From contig NZ_FNAU01000007.1 of NCBI RefSeq assembly GCF_900102025.1, positions 1 through 64,000 of the forward strand: a stretch of 64,000 bases of DNA, in the 5' to 3' direction. The translations under genes were made by a program, and so were the position numbers. Positions 1-7,692 of the stretch are shown here, piece by piece. The notes under the pieces are model-generated. The model was not told where the DNA came from and ran no database searches. It saw nothing but the letters and a program-made list of their open reading frames with translations. Numbering within the stretch: the stretch's first letter is position 1; each line of letters begins with the position of its first letter. This stretch comes from Actinobaculum suis (GTDB lineage Bacteria; Actinomycetota; Actinomycetes; Actinomycetales; Actinomycetaceae).

Positions 1-26
1 TGCGCGGAATATGTTTTACGGGACAT
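1..26 (-). CDS. IS3-family transposase OrfA, N-terminal fragment (runs off the window)
   Basis: On the minus strand an ATG at 26 opens a frame reading MSRKTYSA up to the window edge. This is the usual opening of the small OrfA (helix-turn-helix) protein of IS3-family elements, which typically start M(A/S)RK(T/K)YS followed by a Phe-Lys/Arg stretch. A purine-rich GGAGAAAGG lies about 14 bases upstream on that strand. The start faces out of the window and away from the pilin gene, as expected if an IS element sits immediately to the left. Only eight codons are visible, so the family call rests on these residues and on the terminal inverted-repeat-like sequence beside them. Confidence 0.55.
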
Positions 27-98
27 GGTAGAAGACTACCTTTCTCCGGCTGAACGCCGGGGCTAGCCTATGTCCACCAACAGGGGGTCAGGTCCCAC
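1..98 (-). mobile_element. End of an IS3-family insertion sequence
   Basis: Positions 71-98, read on the minus strand, give TGGGACCTGACCCCCTG followed by TTGGTGGACA. This resembles the terminal inverted repeats of IS3-family elements in actinobacteria (TG.CCTG.CCCC...GTGGACA). It lies about 45 bases upstream of the OrfA-like start at 26, where such an end is expected. To its right the adhesin reading frame begins. The element therefore appears to have inserted in the adhesin gene. The other end and any target duplication are outside the window. Confidence 0.6.
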
Positions 99-1776
99 CA
101 AGCTCTCCCCTGGGGGAGAGGCCGGATGGGATGATCTAAACAGTGCCTCCTGGTGCCTAAAGGACGGTAACACCCCGGAGCAGATTTGGTACCGCTACCA
201 CAGGCTGTGGAATACCCAAGTTGCAGATATGGCTGGCGACTTCAGCTACACGCCCACTTTGAGCGTGCGTAAGAACGTGATTGATCGGAATAGTCCCGAT
301 GATCAGTTCGAGCTGACTGCTTCATTTGGTGATGTGAAGGAAACCGCTACCACAACCGGCACCGAAACCGGTTTGCAATCCGAATATGCGGGTCCGCTCC
401 CGGTTACGGCCGGTACGAGCGTTACGGTTTCCGAAAAACTCACGACCGGTGGGGACATTGGCAGCGCCTATGCTCCGCGTCTGCAGTGCGTGAATGGCAA
501 CGGAGAAACCGTGGTGGATGCTGGCACCGATGCTCTCAATATTCAGGGCGATACGGCCAGCCACACCTTCCAGGTTCCCAAGGCGGTTAAATCCGGTTTG
601 GATCTAACCTGTACCTTCACGAATGGTAAACCGCGGCACAGTTTGCGAGTGGTCAAGCTCGACGCCGATACCTCGACTCGCCTCCCGGGTGCGACGCTCC
701 GTTTGTGGCGCGATGTTAACGGCGACGGCCAGTTGCAGGAAAACACCGATGAGCTGGTTGTCACCAATTCTGAGCAGAGGGTTCCGGACGCGGATGACGG
801 CCGGGTCCTTACCCCCGAAGATGGAGTGGTTGTCTTCCCCGGTTTGCCGGATGGCAAATACCTGATTGAAGAGGTCAGCGCGCCGGAAGGCTTTGTGATT
901 CGCGACCCCGAACGGGTAGAGATTTCTGGCGGAGATAGAAGCATCTGCTTCTTCAACTACCACAAGCGTTTCCAGTTCACGGTAACGAAGGTCGACGCCG
1001 ATACCTGGGCGCCGCTACCTGGCGCAGAGCTAGAGTTGTGGCGCGATTCTGACGGCGATGGAAACTTCCGTCCCGAACAGGGCTATGACAACCCGGTTTA
1101 CCCAGACAGCTTGCGACCGATTTATGGCAATGCTTCTACCAAGGTTGTTACCGATGAGCAAGGCGCCTTCACTTGGCGCGGTCTCGAAAAGGGCCAGTAC
1201 TGGCTCACGGAAACCAAGGCTCCGGATGGGTTCAAAACCATCGAGAAACCAGTGTCGGTTGTGATCACCGATAAAGACGTGGAAATAATGCTTCCTAATG
1301 AGCGGATGCGCGGAACTATCAAGTTCGAAAAGCGCGCCGCGGAAGGTGACCGCCCACTCCTGGGTGGCTCGCAATGGAGGTTAACGTACCCCCAGGATAT
1401 GGGCGGTCCCCAGACGTCAGTACAGTTTGAGGATTGCGTCGAGGCCCCTTGCACGGGTCCCGATACAGATCCCACTCCTGGCGTCCTACAAGTTACGGAC
1501 CTACCTCTGGGCACTTATTGGCTTCAAGAGACGAAAGCACCGAGTGGCTATCAGCTAGATAGCTCCTCGCGTGAAATCACTCTTGGTTCGGATGAGCCAT
1601 TCGCCTTGACAGGCGATCAGGCCATTCTCAACGAGCAGCGCACTGGTCCTGCGTTGCCGCTTAGCGGAGGAATCGGACGCGATATCTTCCGCCTTGCAGG
1701 GGGAGGAACGTTACTTGTTGCTCTCACTGTATCTCTAATCATGCTTGGACGCAGGCTCAAGGAGAAACTCGGCTAG
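70..1776 (+). pseudogene. Truncated pilus tip adhesin with Cna-B repeats and LPLSG anchor, 5' end lost to IS insertion
   Basis: The frame encodes a sortase-anchored surface protein of the SpaA/FimB/FimQ type. Three Cna-B-like domains are visible (roughly residues 190-300, 300-410 and 415-520), each ending in an E-box-like motif (YLIEEVSAPEGF, YWLTETKAPDGF, YWLQETKAPSGY). LPLSG at about residue 529 is followed by a membrane helix and a basic tail. There is no signal peptide or N-terminal adhesive domain: the first in-frame ATG (70) lies inside the IS end, and a TAG at 64-66 blocks the frame upstream. Genuine adhesin sequence therefore starts at about 99. The order tip adhesin, shaft pilin, sortase matches the Actinomyces fimbrial operons. 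The remnant should not be secreted. Pili would then be built from the shaft pilin without this tip. Confidence 0.75.
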
Positions 1777-1824
1777 TACAGCGATACACGCAGTCAGCGA
1801 GTTCCGATTTGAAGGGAATTACAT

Positions 1825-3309
1825 ATGGGCGCAAAACCTATGAAGCTAAAGCGTCTTATCGCTTTGGCCTTGGCCTTTGCCGTTGCGTGCATGTTTGGAG
1901 GCGCAGCCTTTGCTCGCCCCGCATTTGCCGCACCGGCGCTGGGCGATATGCCAACTGACAATGGTTCGATCATTGTCCACAAGCTGGAAAACAACCCTGT
2001 TGCAACCCAGCGTGGCGACGGCACGGAAATCAAGCCGGGCTTGGCCAACAAGCCTCTGGAAGGTGTTACCTTCCGCGTTACCCCGGTGAAGGGTCTGGAT
2101 CTTAAGGACAATGCATCTTGGGAAAAGGTAAAGGACCTCACCTTCGATGCGGATCACAACCAGGTAAAGGCTGGCTCTGAGGTTATTAACCTTGGTTCCG
2201 GTCCGGTTGAGGGAGAACAAGAGCAAGATACCAATAGCGAAGGTATCGCGACGTTCGCAAATCTCCCGATTGGTGTTTACTTGGTGCAGGAAACCAACCC
2301 GGGCAATAACCCGATCACCAAGAAGGCGGATCCGTTCTTCGTGACGATCCCGCTGCCGTCGACCGGTGGTAAGTGGCTGACCAACGTTCACGTATACCCG
2401 AAGAATGACGTTAAGACTCCGGGTACCAAGGAAGTGACGACGGACGAGAACCTCCGCAAGATTGGCGATGAGATTCCCTGGACCATTACTACCAAGGCGA
2501 CCCAGGATTCCCCGAGCCAGTACGGCGTTGTTGATCAGTTGCAGCCGTACCTCGATTACGTTGCCAATTCTGCTGGCGTGGAAGTAGAAGGTAAGGCGCT
2601 GACCCCGGATGTCGACTTCAAGGTAACGACGGGTGACGCTCCTGCGAAGCACGCAAAGATCGCGCTGACCGAATCTGGTCTGAAGCAGATCAAGGCTGGT
2701 AATAACGTTGTATTCACGCTGAAGACGAAGATCACCTCCCTGCCGGAAGGTGGAGTGGTGGAGAACACCGCGTGGCCGATCGATGGTCAGCTTGATCCGT
2801 TCGGCAAGTGGGATGGAACCCCGGAGAACCCGCCGGTGACGCCGCCTATTACCCCGACGGAAAAGCCGAAGTACGGTCAGTACCAGTTCAAGAAGGTTGA
2901 CGCGCAGAACCCGGGGCAGCCTCTCTCTGGCGCTAAGTTCGGAATTTACGCTGACGAGCAGGGCACGAAGCTTCTTGCGGAAGCTACTTCTGATGAACAC
3001 GGCGTTGTGAACTTCCCGGGTATCTACCTCGGTAAGGGTGACAAGGTAACCGAACGTGTTGTCTACCTGAAGGAAATCCAGGCTCCGGCTGGTTACGTGC
3101 TCAACGACACCGCCAAGAAGATCACCCTCAAGCCGGGTGCATACCAGCTTCAAGATACTGACAACGTGACGAACACCCAGCAAAAGGGTCCGAACCTGCC
3201 GCTGACGGGTGCGCAGGGCAAGCTCTTGCTGAGCGTTTCCGCGATCGCGGTGCTCGCACTTGCTGGTGGTCTGGCCTTCCGCAACAGCCGCTCCAAGGTG
3301 CGTGGCTAA
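1825..3309 (+). CDS. SpaA/FimA-type major pilin subunit, LPLTG-anchored
   Basis: This is the backbone subunit of a sortase-assembled pilus. It has an N-terminal signal peptide (residues 1-35, ending AFAAPA). A pilin motif with VYPK follows, whose Lys193 is the likely isopeptide acceptor. A Cna-B domain with the E-box KEIQAPAGY lies near residues 350-450. LPLTG is at 458-462, then a membrane helix and a basic tail. The class C sortase joins the LPLTG Thr of one subunit to the pilin-motif Lys of the next. The ATG at 1825 is preceded by GAAGGGA at a good distance; the Met at 1840 has no ribosome site. The gene lies 48 bases after the truncated tip adhesin and 314 bases before the sortase gene. 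At 494 residues it has the usual size for Actinomyces FimA/FimP shafts. Confidence 0.9.
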   Translation: MGAKPMKLKRLIALALAFAVACMFGGAAFARPAFAAPALGDMPTDNGSIIVHKLENNPVATQRGDGTEIKPGLANKPLEGVTFRVTPVKGLDLKDNASWEKVKDLTFDADHNQVKAGSEVINLGSGPVEGEQEQDTNSEGIATFANLPIGVYLVQETNPGNNPITKKADPFFVTIPLPSTGGKWLTNVHVYPKNDVKTPGTKEVTTDENLRKIGDEIPWTITTKATQDSPSQYGVVDQLQPYLDYVANSAGVEVEGKALTPDVDFKVTTGDAPAKHAKIALTESGLKQIKAGNNVVFTLKTKITSLPEGGVVENTAWPIDGQLDPFGKWDGTPENPPVTPPITPTEKPKYGQYQFKKVDAQNPGQPLSGAKFGIYADEQGTKLLAEATSDEHGVVNFPGIYLGKGDKVTERVVYLKEIQAPAGYVLNDTAKKITLKPGAYQLQDTDNVTNTQQKGPNLPLTGAQGKLLLSVSAIAVLALAGGLAFRNSRSKVRG

Positions 3310-3411
3310 GCACGGCCAGTAAAGCCAAACTCGGCTCCCTCCTTTTGAGATGCTTTAGCACTCGTCTTGAATGCTGAGCACTACGCACGCCGAGTGGCTA
3401 TGCAAGAGAAC

Positions 3412-3452
3412 GGGTGGGGCGTGCCCTGGAACACTCCAGGTACGCCCCACCC
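3412..3452 (+). terminator. GC-rich hairpin between pilin and sortase genes
   Basis: GGGTGGGGCGT pairs with its complement ACGCCCCACCC, extended inwards by CCTGGA/TCCAGG with one bulged base. TTCCTCTATGTTTATTTC follows. The site is within the pilus operon, so it may terminate most transcripts after the pilin and leave less for the sortase. Confidence 0.65.
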
Positions 3453-3623
3453 TTCCTCTATGTTTATTTCTGAGGCGCCGCGCTTCTTAAAAAAGATCGC
3501 GTTGCGCCGTGTAAAAACGGCATCGTTGCAAGACCCAGCAAAATTAGTTCGGGTACGCGTGCACGCGCCGAAATTTAGTGCGAACGGTCCAAACACGGTT
3601 TCCAAAGACTATTGGGAGTAGGG

Positions 3624-4769
3624 ATGAAGCGTTTAGGCACGGCCTTTCTGGTGGGGTTCCTGGTGCTTCTGGGCGCCGGCTTGTGGTTCTACCCGAGCGT
3701 GGCCGGCTGGAAGGCTCAATGGGAACAGTCCCAACTGGTAGATGACTACGCTACTGAGGTAGACCATGCCGAACCGGGCAAAGCGGAACAGCTTGCCCAA
3801 GCTCATCTCTACAACGACGCCCTTTCCGCCGGAGCAGTGCTCGGCTCCAATGAACGCATCCCCGAAGGCGTCGGCCATCTGGCGGAAAACCCCGAGAGCG
3901 GGGAAAAAATCTTGCCCTATATGCAGCAGCTCAACGTGGGCGAGAACGATCTTATGGCCCGTTTACGGATTCCCAGCATCGACGTCGACCTTCCCGTATA
4001 TCACGGGACCAGCGATGAAACCCTACTGAAAGGCGCCGGCCACTTGGAAGGCACCTCGCTTCCGGTAGGTGGCAAATCCACGCACACCGTGGTCACCGCA
4101 CACCGCGGCCTAGCTAGCGCCACCATGTTCACGAACCTTGACAAAGTAAAGGAAGGGGACACTTTCACCCTCGAAGTCTTTGGCGAAATTCTCACTTACC
4201 GCGTGTTTTCCATTCAAGTGGTGCTGCCCGAAGAATCCGAAGAAGTACGGGTGCAAGAAGGGCGCGACCTAGCAACATTGATTACCTGTACGCCGCTCGG
4301 CATCAACACGCACCGGATCCTGGTGACCGGCGAACGCGTGATCCCCACCCCGCAAAGCGATATCGACGACGCCGGTAAAAAATCTGCCCTGCCGCGCTTC
4401 CCGTGGTGGGCGGTGGGGCTCGGCGTCGCGCTCCTCCTAGTGCTCGTGTACTGGGGTTACGAGATCCGCATCTACCGGAAAACCCGCAAAAATCTTCCCG
4501 ACGCCGCCGCATCCGGTAACACGGGCGCGGCCAGCAACTCGGGCGCGGCAAGTAGCGAGAGCACAGCCGCCAGCGCGGGCACCGCGAACACAGCCGGCAC
4601 AGTGGGCGTAGCGGGTAGCGAGGGCATAACTAAAATAGCCCCCGCATCCGGCAGTGCGGGGGCAAAGGCTAGCCGCGCACGCCGCCGTTCCCGCCGCCGC
4701 CGGCGCCGCATTGGTAGACATGAACGATTTGCGGGCGGACCCGAAAGCCCGCCCGCAACAAAGCCTTAA
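3624..4769 (+). CDS. srtC: Class C (pilin-polymerising) sortase
   Basis: This membrane transpeptidase links pilin subunits. An N-terminal membrane helix (residues 5-27) is followed by the sortase beta-barrel with catalytic His160 (TAHRG), Cys222 (TLITCTPLG) and Arg231 (HRILVTGER). A second helix near residues 252-274 is typical of class C enzymes. The start is the ATG at 3624 with GGGAG just upstream; an in-frame TTG at 3612 would lie on that ribosome site. The usual DP(F/W) lid motif before the barrel is not visible; the region reads AENPESGEKILPYMQQL instead. After the second helix the protein carries an unusual tail of about 100 residues: Ala/Ser/Gly repeats, then an Arg-rich run near the end. 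It belongs with the upstream pilin genes. Confidence 0.9.
   Translation: MKRLGTAFLVGFLVLLGAGLWFYPSVAGWKAQWEQSQLVDDYATEVDHAEPGKAEQLAQAHLYNDALSAGAVLGSNERIPEGVGHLAENPESGEKILPYMQQLNVGENDLMARLRIPSIDVDLPVYHGTSDETLLKGAGHLEGTSLPVGGKSTHTVVTAHRGLASATMFTNLDKVKEGDTFTLEVFGEILTYRVFSIQVVLPEESEEVRVQEGRDLATLITCTPLGINTHRILVTGERVIPTPQSDIDDAGKKSALPRFPWWAVGLGVALLLVLVYWGYEIRIYRKTRKNLPDAAASGNTGAASNSGAASSESTAASAGTANTAGTVGVAGSEGITKIAPASGSAGAKASRARRRSRRRRRRIGRHERFAGGPESPPATKP
4638..4661 (-). terminator. Possible ppa terminator lying inside the sortase 3' end
   Basis: A perfect 8-bp stem CCCCCGCA/TGCGGGGG with an 8-base loop. Read on the minus strand it is followed by CTATTTTAG, so it could stop ppa transcripts that pass the nearer hairpin at 4816-4836. 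It is embedded in the repeat-rich tail of the sortase gene. Confidence 0.4.
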
Positions 4770-4815
4770 AACCTTCCGCCGCAGAAAGCGCCGGCACGGA
4801 AGCTAAAGCTCCGAT

Positions 4816-4836
4816 AACCTAAACCCGATTTAGGTT
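4816..4836. terminator. Hairpin between convergent srtC and ppa
   Basis: AACCTAAA, loop CCCGA, TTTAGGTT: a perfect 8-bp stem in the gap between convergent genes, with T runs on both sides. It may work in both directions. Confidence 0.5.
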
Positions 4837-4858
4837 TCCGGTTTAGGTGGCCGGTTTG

Positions 4859-5386
4859 CTATTTGCTATTGCGTTGCCTGCCGAGTTCCGTCGTGTAATA
4901 ACCGGCTTCCTTCGCGCGGTCGTAGGAACGCTGGATTTCGGCTTCTGCCGCTTCGCGGCCTACCCAGTGGGCGCCTTCCACGGATTTGCCCGGTTCTAGG
5001 TCCTTGTACACTTCGAAGAAGTGTTGAATTTCCAGCCGGTGGAACTCGGAAACATCTTCGATTTCGGTACGCCACGAGGCACGCTGATCGGTTGCCGGCA
5101 CGCACAGCACTTTATCGTCGCCACCCTTTTCGTCGCGCATGCGGAACATACCGAGCGCGCGGCAACGAATCACGCAGCCGGGGAAGGTGGGCTCTTCCAA
5201 TAGCACTAGTGCGTCGAGCGGATCACCATCTTCGCCCAAAGTATCGTCAATAAAACCATAATCGTCCGGATAGCGGGTTGACGTAAAGAGCATCCGGTCC
5301 AAACGGATACGCCCATCGACATGGTCAACCTCGTACTTATTGCGGTTGCCCCGCGGAATCTCGATCGTGACGTCGAATTCCATCAT
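4859..5386 (-). CDS. ppa: Inorganic pyrophosphatase (family I)
   Basis: Cytoplasmic enzyme splitting pyrophosphate into phosphate with Mg2+, pulling biosynthetic reactions forward. The family I signature appears as [12 protein letters not shown], with the acidic cluster that binds metal, preceded by the conserved [11 protein letters not shown]. The start at 5386 (ATGATGGAATTC) is chosen because GAGGAGGA lies seven bases ahead; an upstream in-frame start would read through that site. This gives 175 residues, normal for bacterial Ppa. It is transcribed away from dacB, a conserved arrangement in actinobacteria. Confidence 0.93.
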   Translation of the reverse strand: MMEFDVTIEIPRGNRNKYEVDHVDGRIRLDRMLFTSTRYPDDYGFIDDTLGEDGDPLDALVLLEEPTFPGCVIRCRALGMFRMRDEKGGDDKVLCVPATDQRASWRTEIEDVSEFHRLEIQHFFEVYKDLEPGKSVEGAHWVGREAAEAEIQRSYDRAKEAGYYTTELGRQRNSK

Positions 5387-5708
5387 GGTGTTGTCCTCCT
5401 CGATTACACCGCGCACTATATTTCCCTGGCTAGGGTCCCATTATTGCCGTCTTTTGTGCCAAGGGCCAACTATTTGGCTCTCAGGAGTTGTTTTCTAGTC
5501 AGATTACGGCCCGTCCGCCCGCGGCGCAGAGCGGAAACCCGCAATTCCCAACCGCGTAACAACCGCGTAACAACCGCGGGCACCGCCCGCGCTGCAGGAG
5601 CAGAAATCACGGGAGCAGAACCGCTGCGTGCCGCATAATCCTGGCGGCCAATCGCGGGCTGCGGCGCGCGCGGCGGCGGAAACCAGCTGAGCGTGCGAGA
5701 ATGAGCCT
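5387..5708. other. Divergent ppa/dacB intergenic region
   Basis: 322 bases without a convincing gene. It must hold both promoters. It contains a short 11-base tandem repeat (AACCGCGTAAC twice, near 5550-5572), one of few arrays in the window not downstream of a gene end. No confident promoter hexamers were picked. Confidence 0.4.
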
Positions 5709-7211
5709 GTGAAAAAGTCGTATGTGGTAGCCGGCGTCGTTATTACGCTACTAAGCGGGTACGGAGCTCTGGATGCAATGGATGTGGTACCCGGGCCGCT
5801 TACCGTGGCACCCAGTGTGGAACCGGTAGCCGCATACCCGCAGGCAGCCACGCCAGGCGCTGCCACGCCTGCGCTCGCCCCGGCAAACGAGACCGCGGAA
5901 AAGTATCGCCCACGCGTGGAACAAGCCCTGCAGGAATTCGCGGCTGATCCGCGCGCAACCAGCGACCTTTCTGTGGTGGTGCGCGATCCGGCCAGTGGGC
6001 AAACTCTTGCCAGCCTCAACCCGGATACGCCGCGCATTCCCGCCTCTAATCAGAAACTTCTCACCGCGGTTGCGGCCCTGCACGTACTGGGGCCCGATAC
6101 GACTTTCCCCACCGTCACCCGATTGGATGGCACCACGCTCTATCTGGTGGGCGGGGGCGATAACCTGCTCTCCCCGGATAGCGGCAACCCGGAAGGTGTG
6201 GATGGGCACGCGGGCCTGGGCGAGCTTGCCAGCAGTACCGCGGCGCGCCTTAAAGAATCCGGAATTACCAGCGTTGACCTGCGCGTAGATGCCTCCCTAT
6301 TTACCGGGCCGGCTTACAACACGCGCATGCACCCGGGTAACCAGGCTTACATTATGGAAATGGCGCCGCTCGCCGTGCATGGTTCCCTGGTGCCCCGCCA
6401 CGGCTACCAACCAGACCCGGCGGGTAACGCGGCTTTGGTGTTTGCGGATCGTTTACATGAAGAGGGGATTGAGGTGCGCGGCGTGGCTCCCGCTCCAGCA
6501 GATGGTGGCGACGCCGCCGCAAACAGAGAATCCGGGCCGCAAGATAGTTCCGGGCCGCAAGCGGGTTCTGGGAGCGAGGCAGAAAATGGTGCCGATAGTA
6601 ATGCCGCGGCCGGCACTCGCCAGGTCGAAAAGGCCAGCGCTCCGGAAACGGCCCGCGAACTAGCCCGCGTGGAATCGGCGACCGTACGCCAATTGCTCGA
6701 TTATATGCTCACCGAATCGGATAATACGACGGCGCAAACTCTCGGCCACCTCATGGCCGTGGCCACCGGCCAACCCGCGGATTTCGAGGGGGCCGCAAAA
6801 GCCACCCGCACCGCACTTACCGAACTCGGTTTGCCGCTCACCGGCGTAGAAATCGCCGATAACTCCGGGCTTTCTGATGAAAACCGGGTAACCGCGAAAT
6901 TGCAGGTAGCAATTATAGATGCCGTCTATTCGCACCAGGATCCTACCTATGGGGCAATCGGAGCCGGGCTGCCCGTATCCGGGTTGAATGGAACTTTGGA
7001 TAAACGGCTGGGAGGCCCGGACACGGGCGGGAAAATCCGTGGCAAAACCGGTACTTTGGCCGAAGCCGTTTCAATTTCGGGCGTACTCACCACCCGCAGC
7101 GGCAATGTGCTCGAATACTCAATCCTAGTGAACGGTTTAGAAGACCGTTCGATACTGGATGCGCGGGCGGCAGAAGATGAATTTTTGGGCAAGCTCGTAG
7201 CGCTGGAGTAG
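5709..7211 (+). CDS. dacB: D-alanyl-D-alanine carboxypeptidase/endopeptidase (PBP4, peptidase S13)
   Basis: Extracytoplasmic penicillin-binding protein trimming peptidoglycan stem peptides. An N-terminal membrane/signal segment (residues 3-25) leads to the three S13 active-site motifs: SNQK with nucleophile Ser113, SDN in LTESDNTTAQ, and KTG in GKIRGKTGTL. GTG at 5709 is the only reasonable start; its ribosome site is weak. A low-complexity stretch of about 50 residues rich in Gly/Ser/Asn/Ala (around 265-312) interrupts the region before the SDN motif, one of several such insertions in enzymes of this window. In many actinobacteria dacB is followed directly by the zinc metalloprotease and tilS; here the sialidase gene separates them. 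Confidence 0.9.
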   Translation: MKKSYVVAGVVITLLSGYGALDAMDVVPGPLTVAPSVEPVAAYPQAATPGAATPALAPANETAEKYRPRVEQALQEFAADPRATSDLSVVVRDPASGQTLASLNPDTPRIPASNQKLLTAVAALHVLGPDTTFPTVTRLDGTTLYLVGGGDNLLSPDSGNPEGVDGHAGLGELASSTAARLKESGITSVDLRVDASLFTGPAYNTRMHPGNQAYIMEMAPLAVHGSLVPRHGYQPDPAGNAALVFADRLHEEGIEVRGVAPAPADGGDAAANRESGPQDSSGPQAGSGSEAENGADSNAAAGTRQVEKASAPETARELARVESATVRQLLDYMLTESDNTTAQTLGHLMAVATGQPADFEGAAKATRTALTELGLPLTGVEIADNSGLSDENRVTAKLQVAIIDAVYSHQDPTYGAIGAGLPVSGLNGTLDKRLGGPDTGGKIRGKTGTLAEAVSISGVLTTRSGNVLEYSILVNGLEDRSILDARAAEDEFLGKLVALE

Positions 7212-7692
7212 TGCTGCCCGGGCGGGCGGAAGTTGGAAAACGGCGGGAACCGCATGGCGCTGAGTGATGAAAAAAACAGCCCGCTTGCGAATATGTCTGA
7301 TAAATTCGCTGACCGTCGATAGTACGCGCAAAGGAGCTGTGCACCGCCGTCTGGGTGTGCGAAAATGCCGCGCTCGCGCGGGTCTTTCCAGGTTTTGCAG
7401 AAAAGGTTGAAAGGGATGCAAGGTTGCCCCTAATCCGGTATTCTCGGATTTGTCGGACAAGTTCTGTGTGCAGGGTCGCATGCTGAACTTGGGAGCGCCG
7501 CAGGCGCTTTGCGATAACTCGTCCATGTACTCAGTGCGCGCGTATCTGGTCCACGTTTGCCGCGCGGAAAACTTCCCAGTTTCCCCGGTAGCGGGATATT
7601 AGATATGCACGCGTTGTTTTTCGACGCCGGAGGGCACGGGGCTGTGCCGAAGCCGGCGTCGTTTGCAACACCTGAGCGTGAAAGGGAAACAC
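7212..7692. other. Sialidase upstream region
   Basis: 481 bases without a supported gene. It holds the small palindrome TTGTCGGACAA (7450-7460) and the sialidase ribosome site. No strong promoter or terminator hairpin was seen. It also marks the left boundary of the sialidase insertion in the dacB-metalloprotease block. Confidence 0.4.
7450..7460. promoter_or_regulatory. Small palindrome TTGTCGGACAA upstream of the sialidase
   Basis: A 5-1-5 perfect inverted repeat 230 bases before the sialidase start. Length and position fit a transcription-factor half-site pair, but no factor is recognised and chance is possible. Confidence 0.2.

Noticed and set aside
64-66. In-frame TAG read as readthrough or recoding in the adhesin
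   Set aside because: The TAG lies in the IS end and the residues before it are not adhesin-like; insertion explains it better.
1846-3183. 445-codon frame on the opposite strand of the major pilin
   Set aside because: Shadow of the pilin gene's codon pattern; no ribosome site or domain.
3367-3621. 84-codon frame between pilin and sortase
   Set aside because: It runs through the hairpin at 3412-3452, has no family features and no ribosome site.
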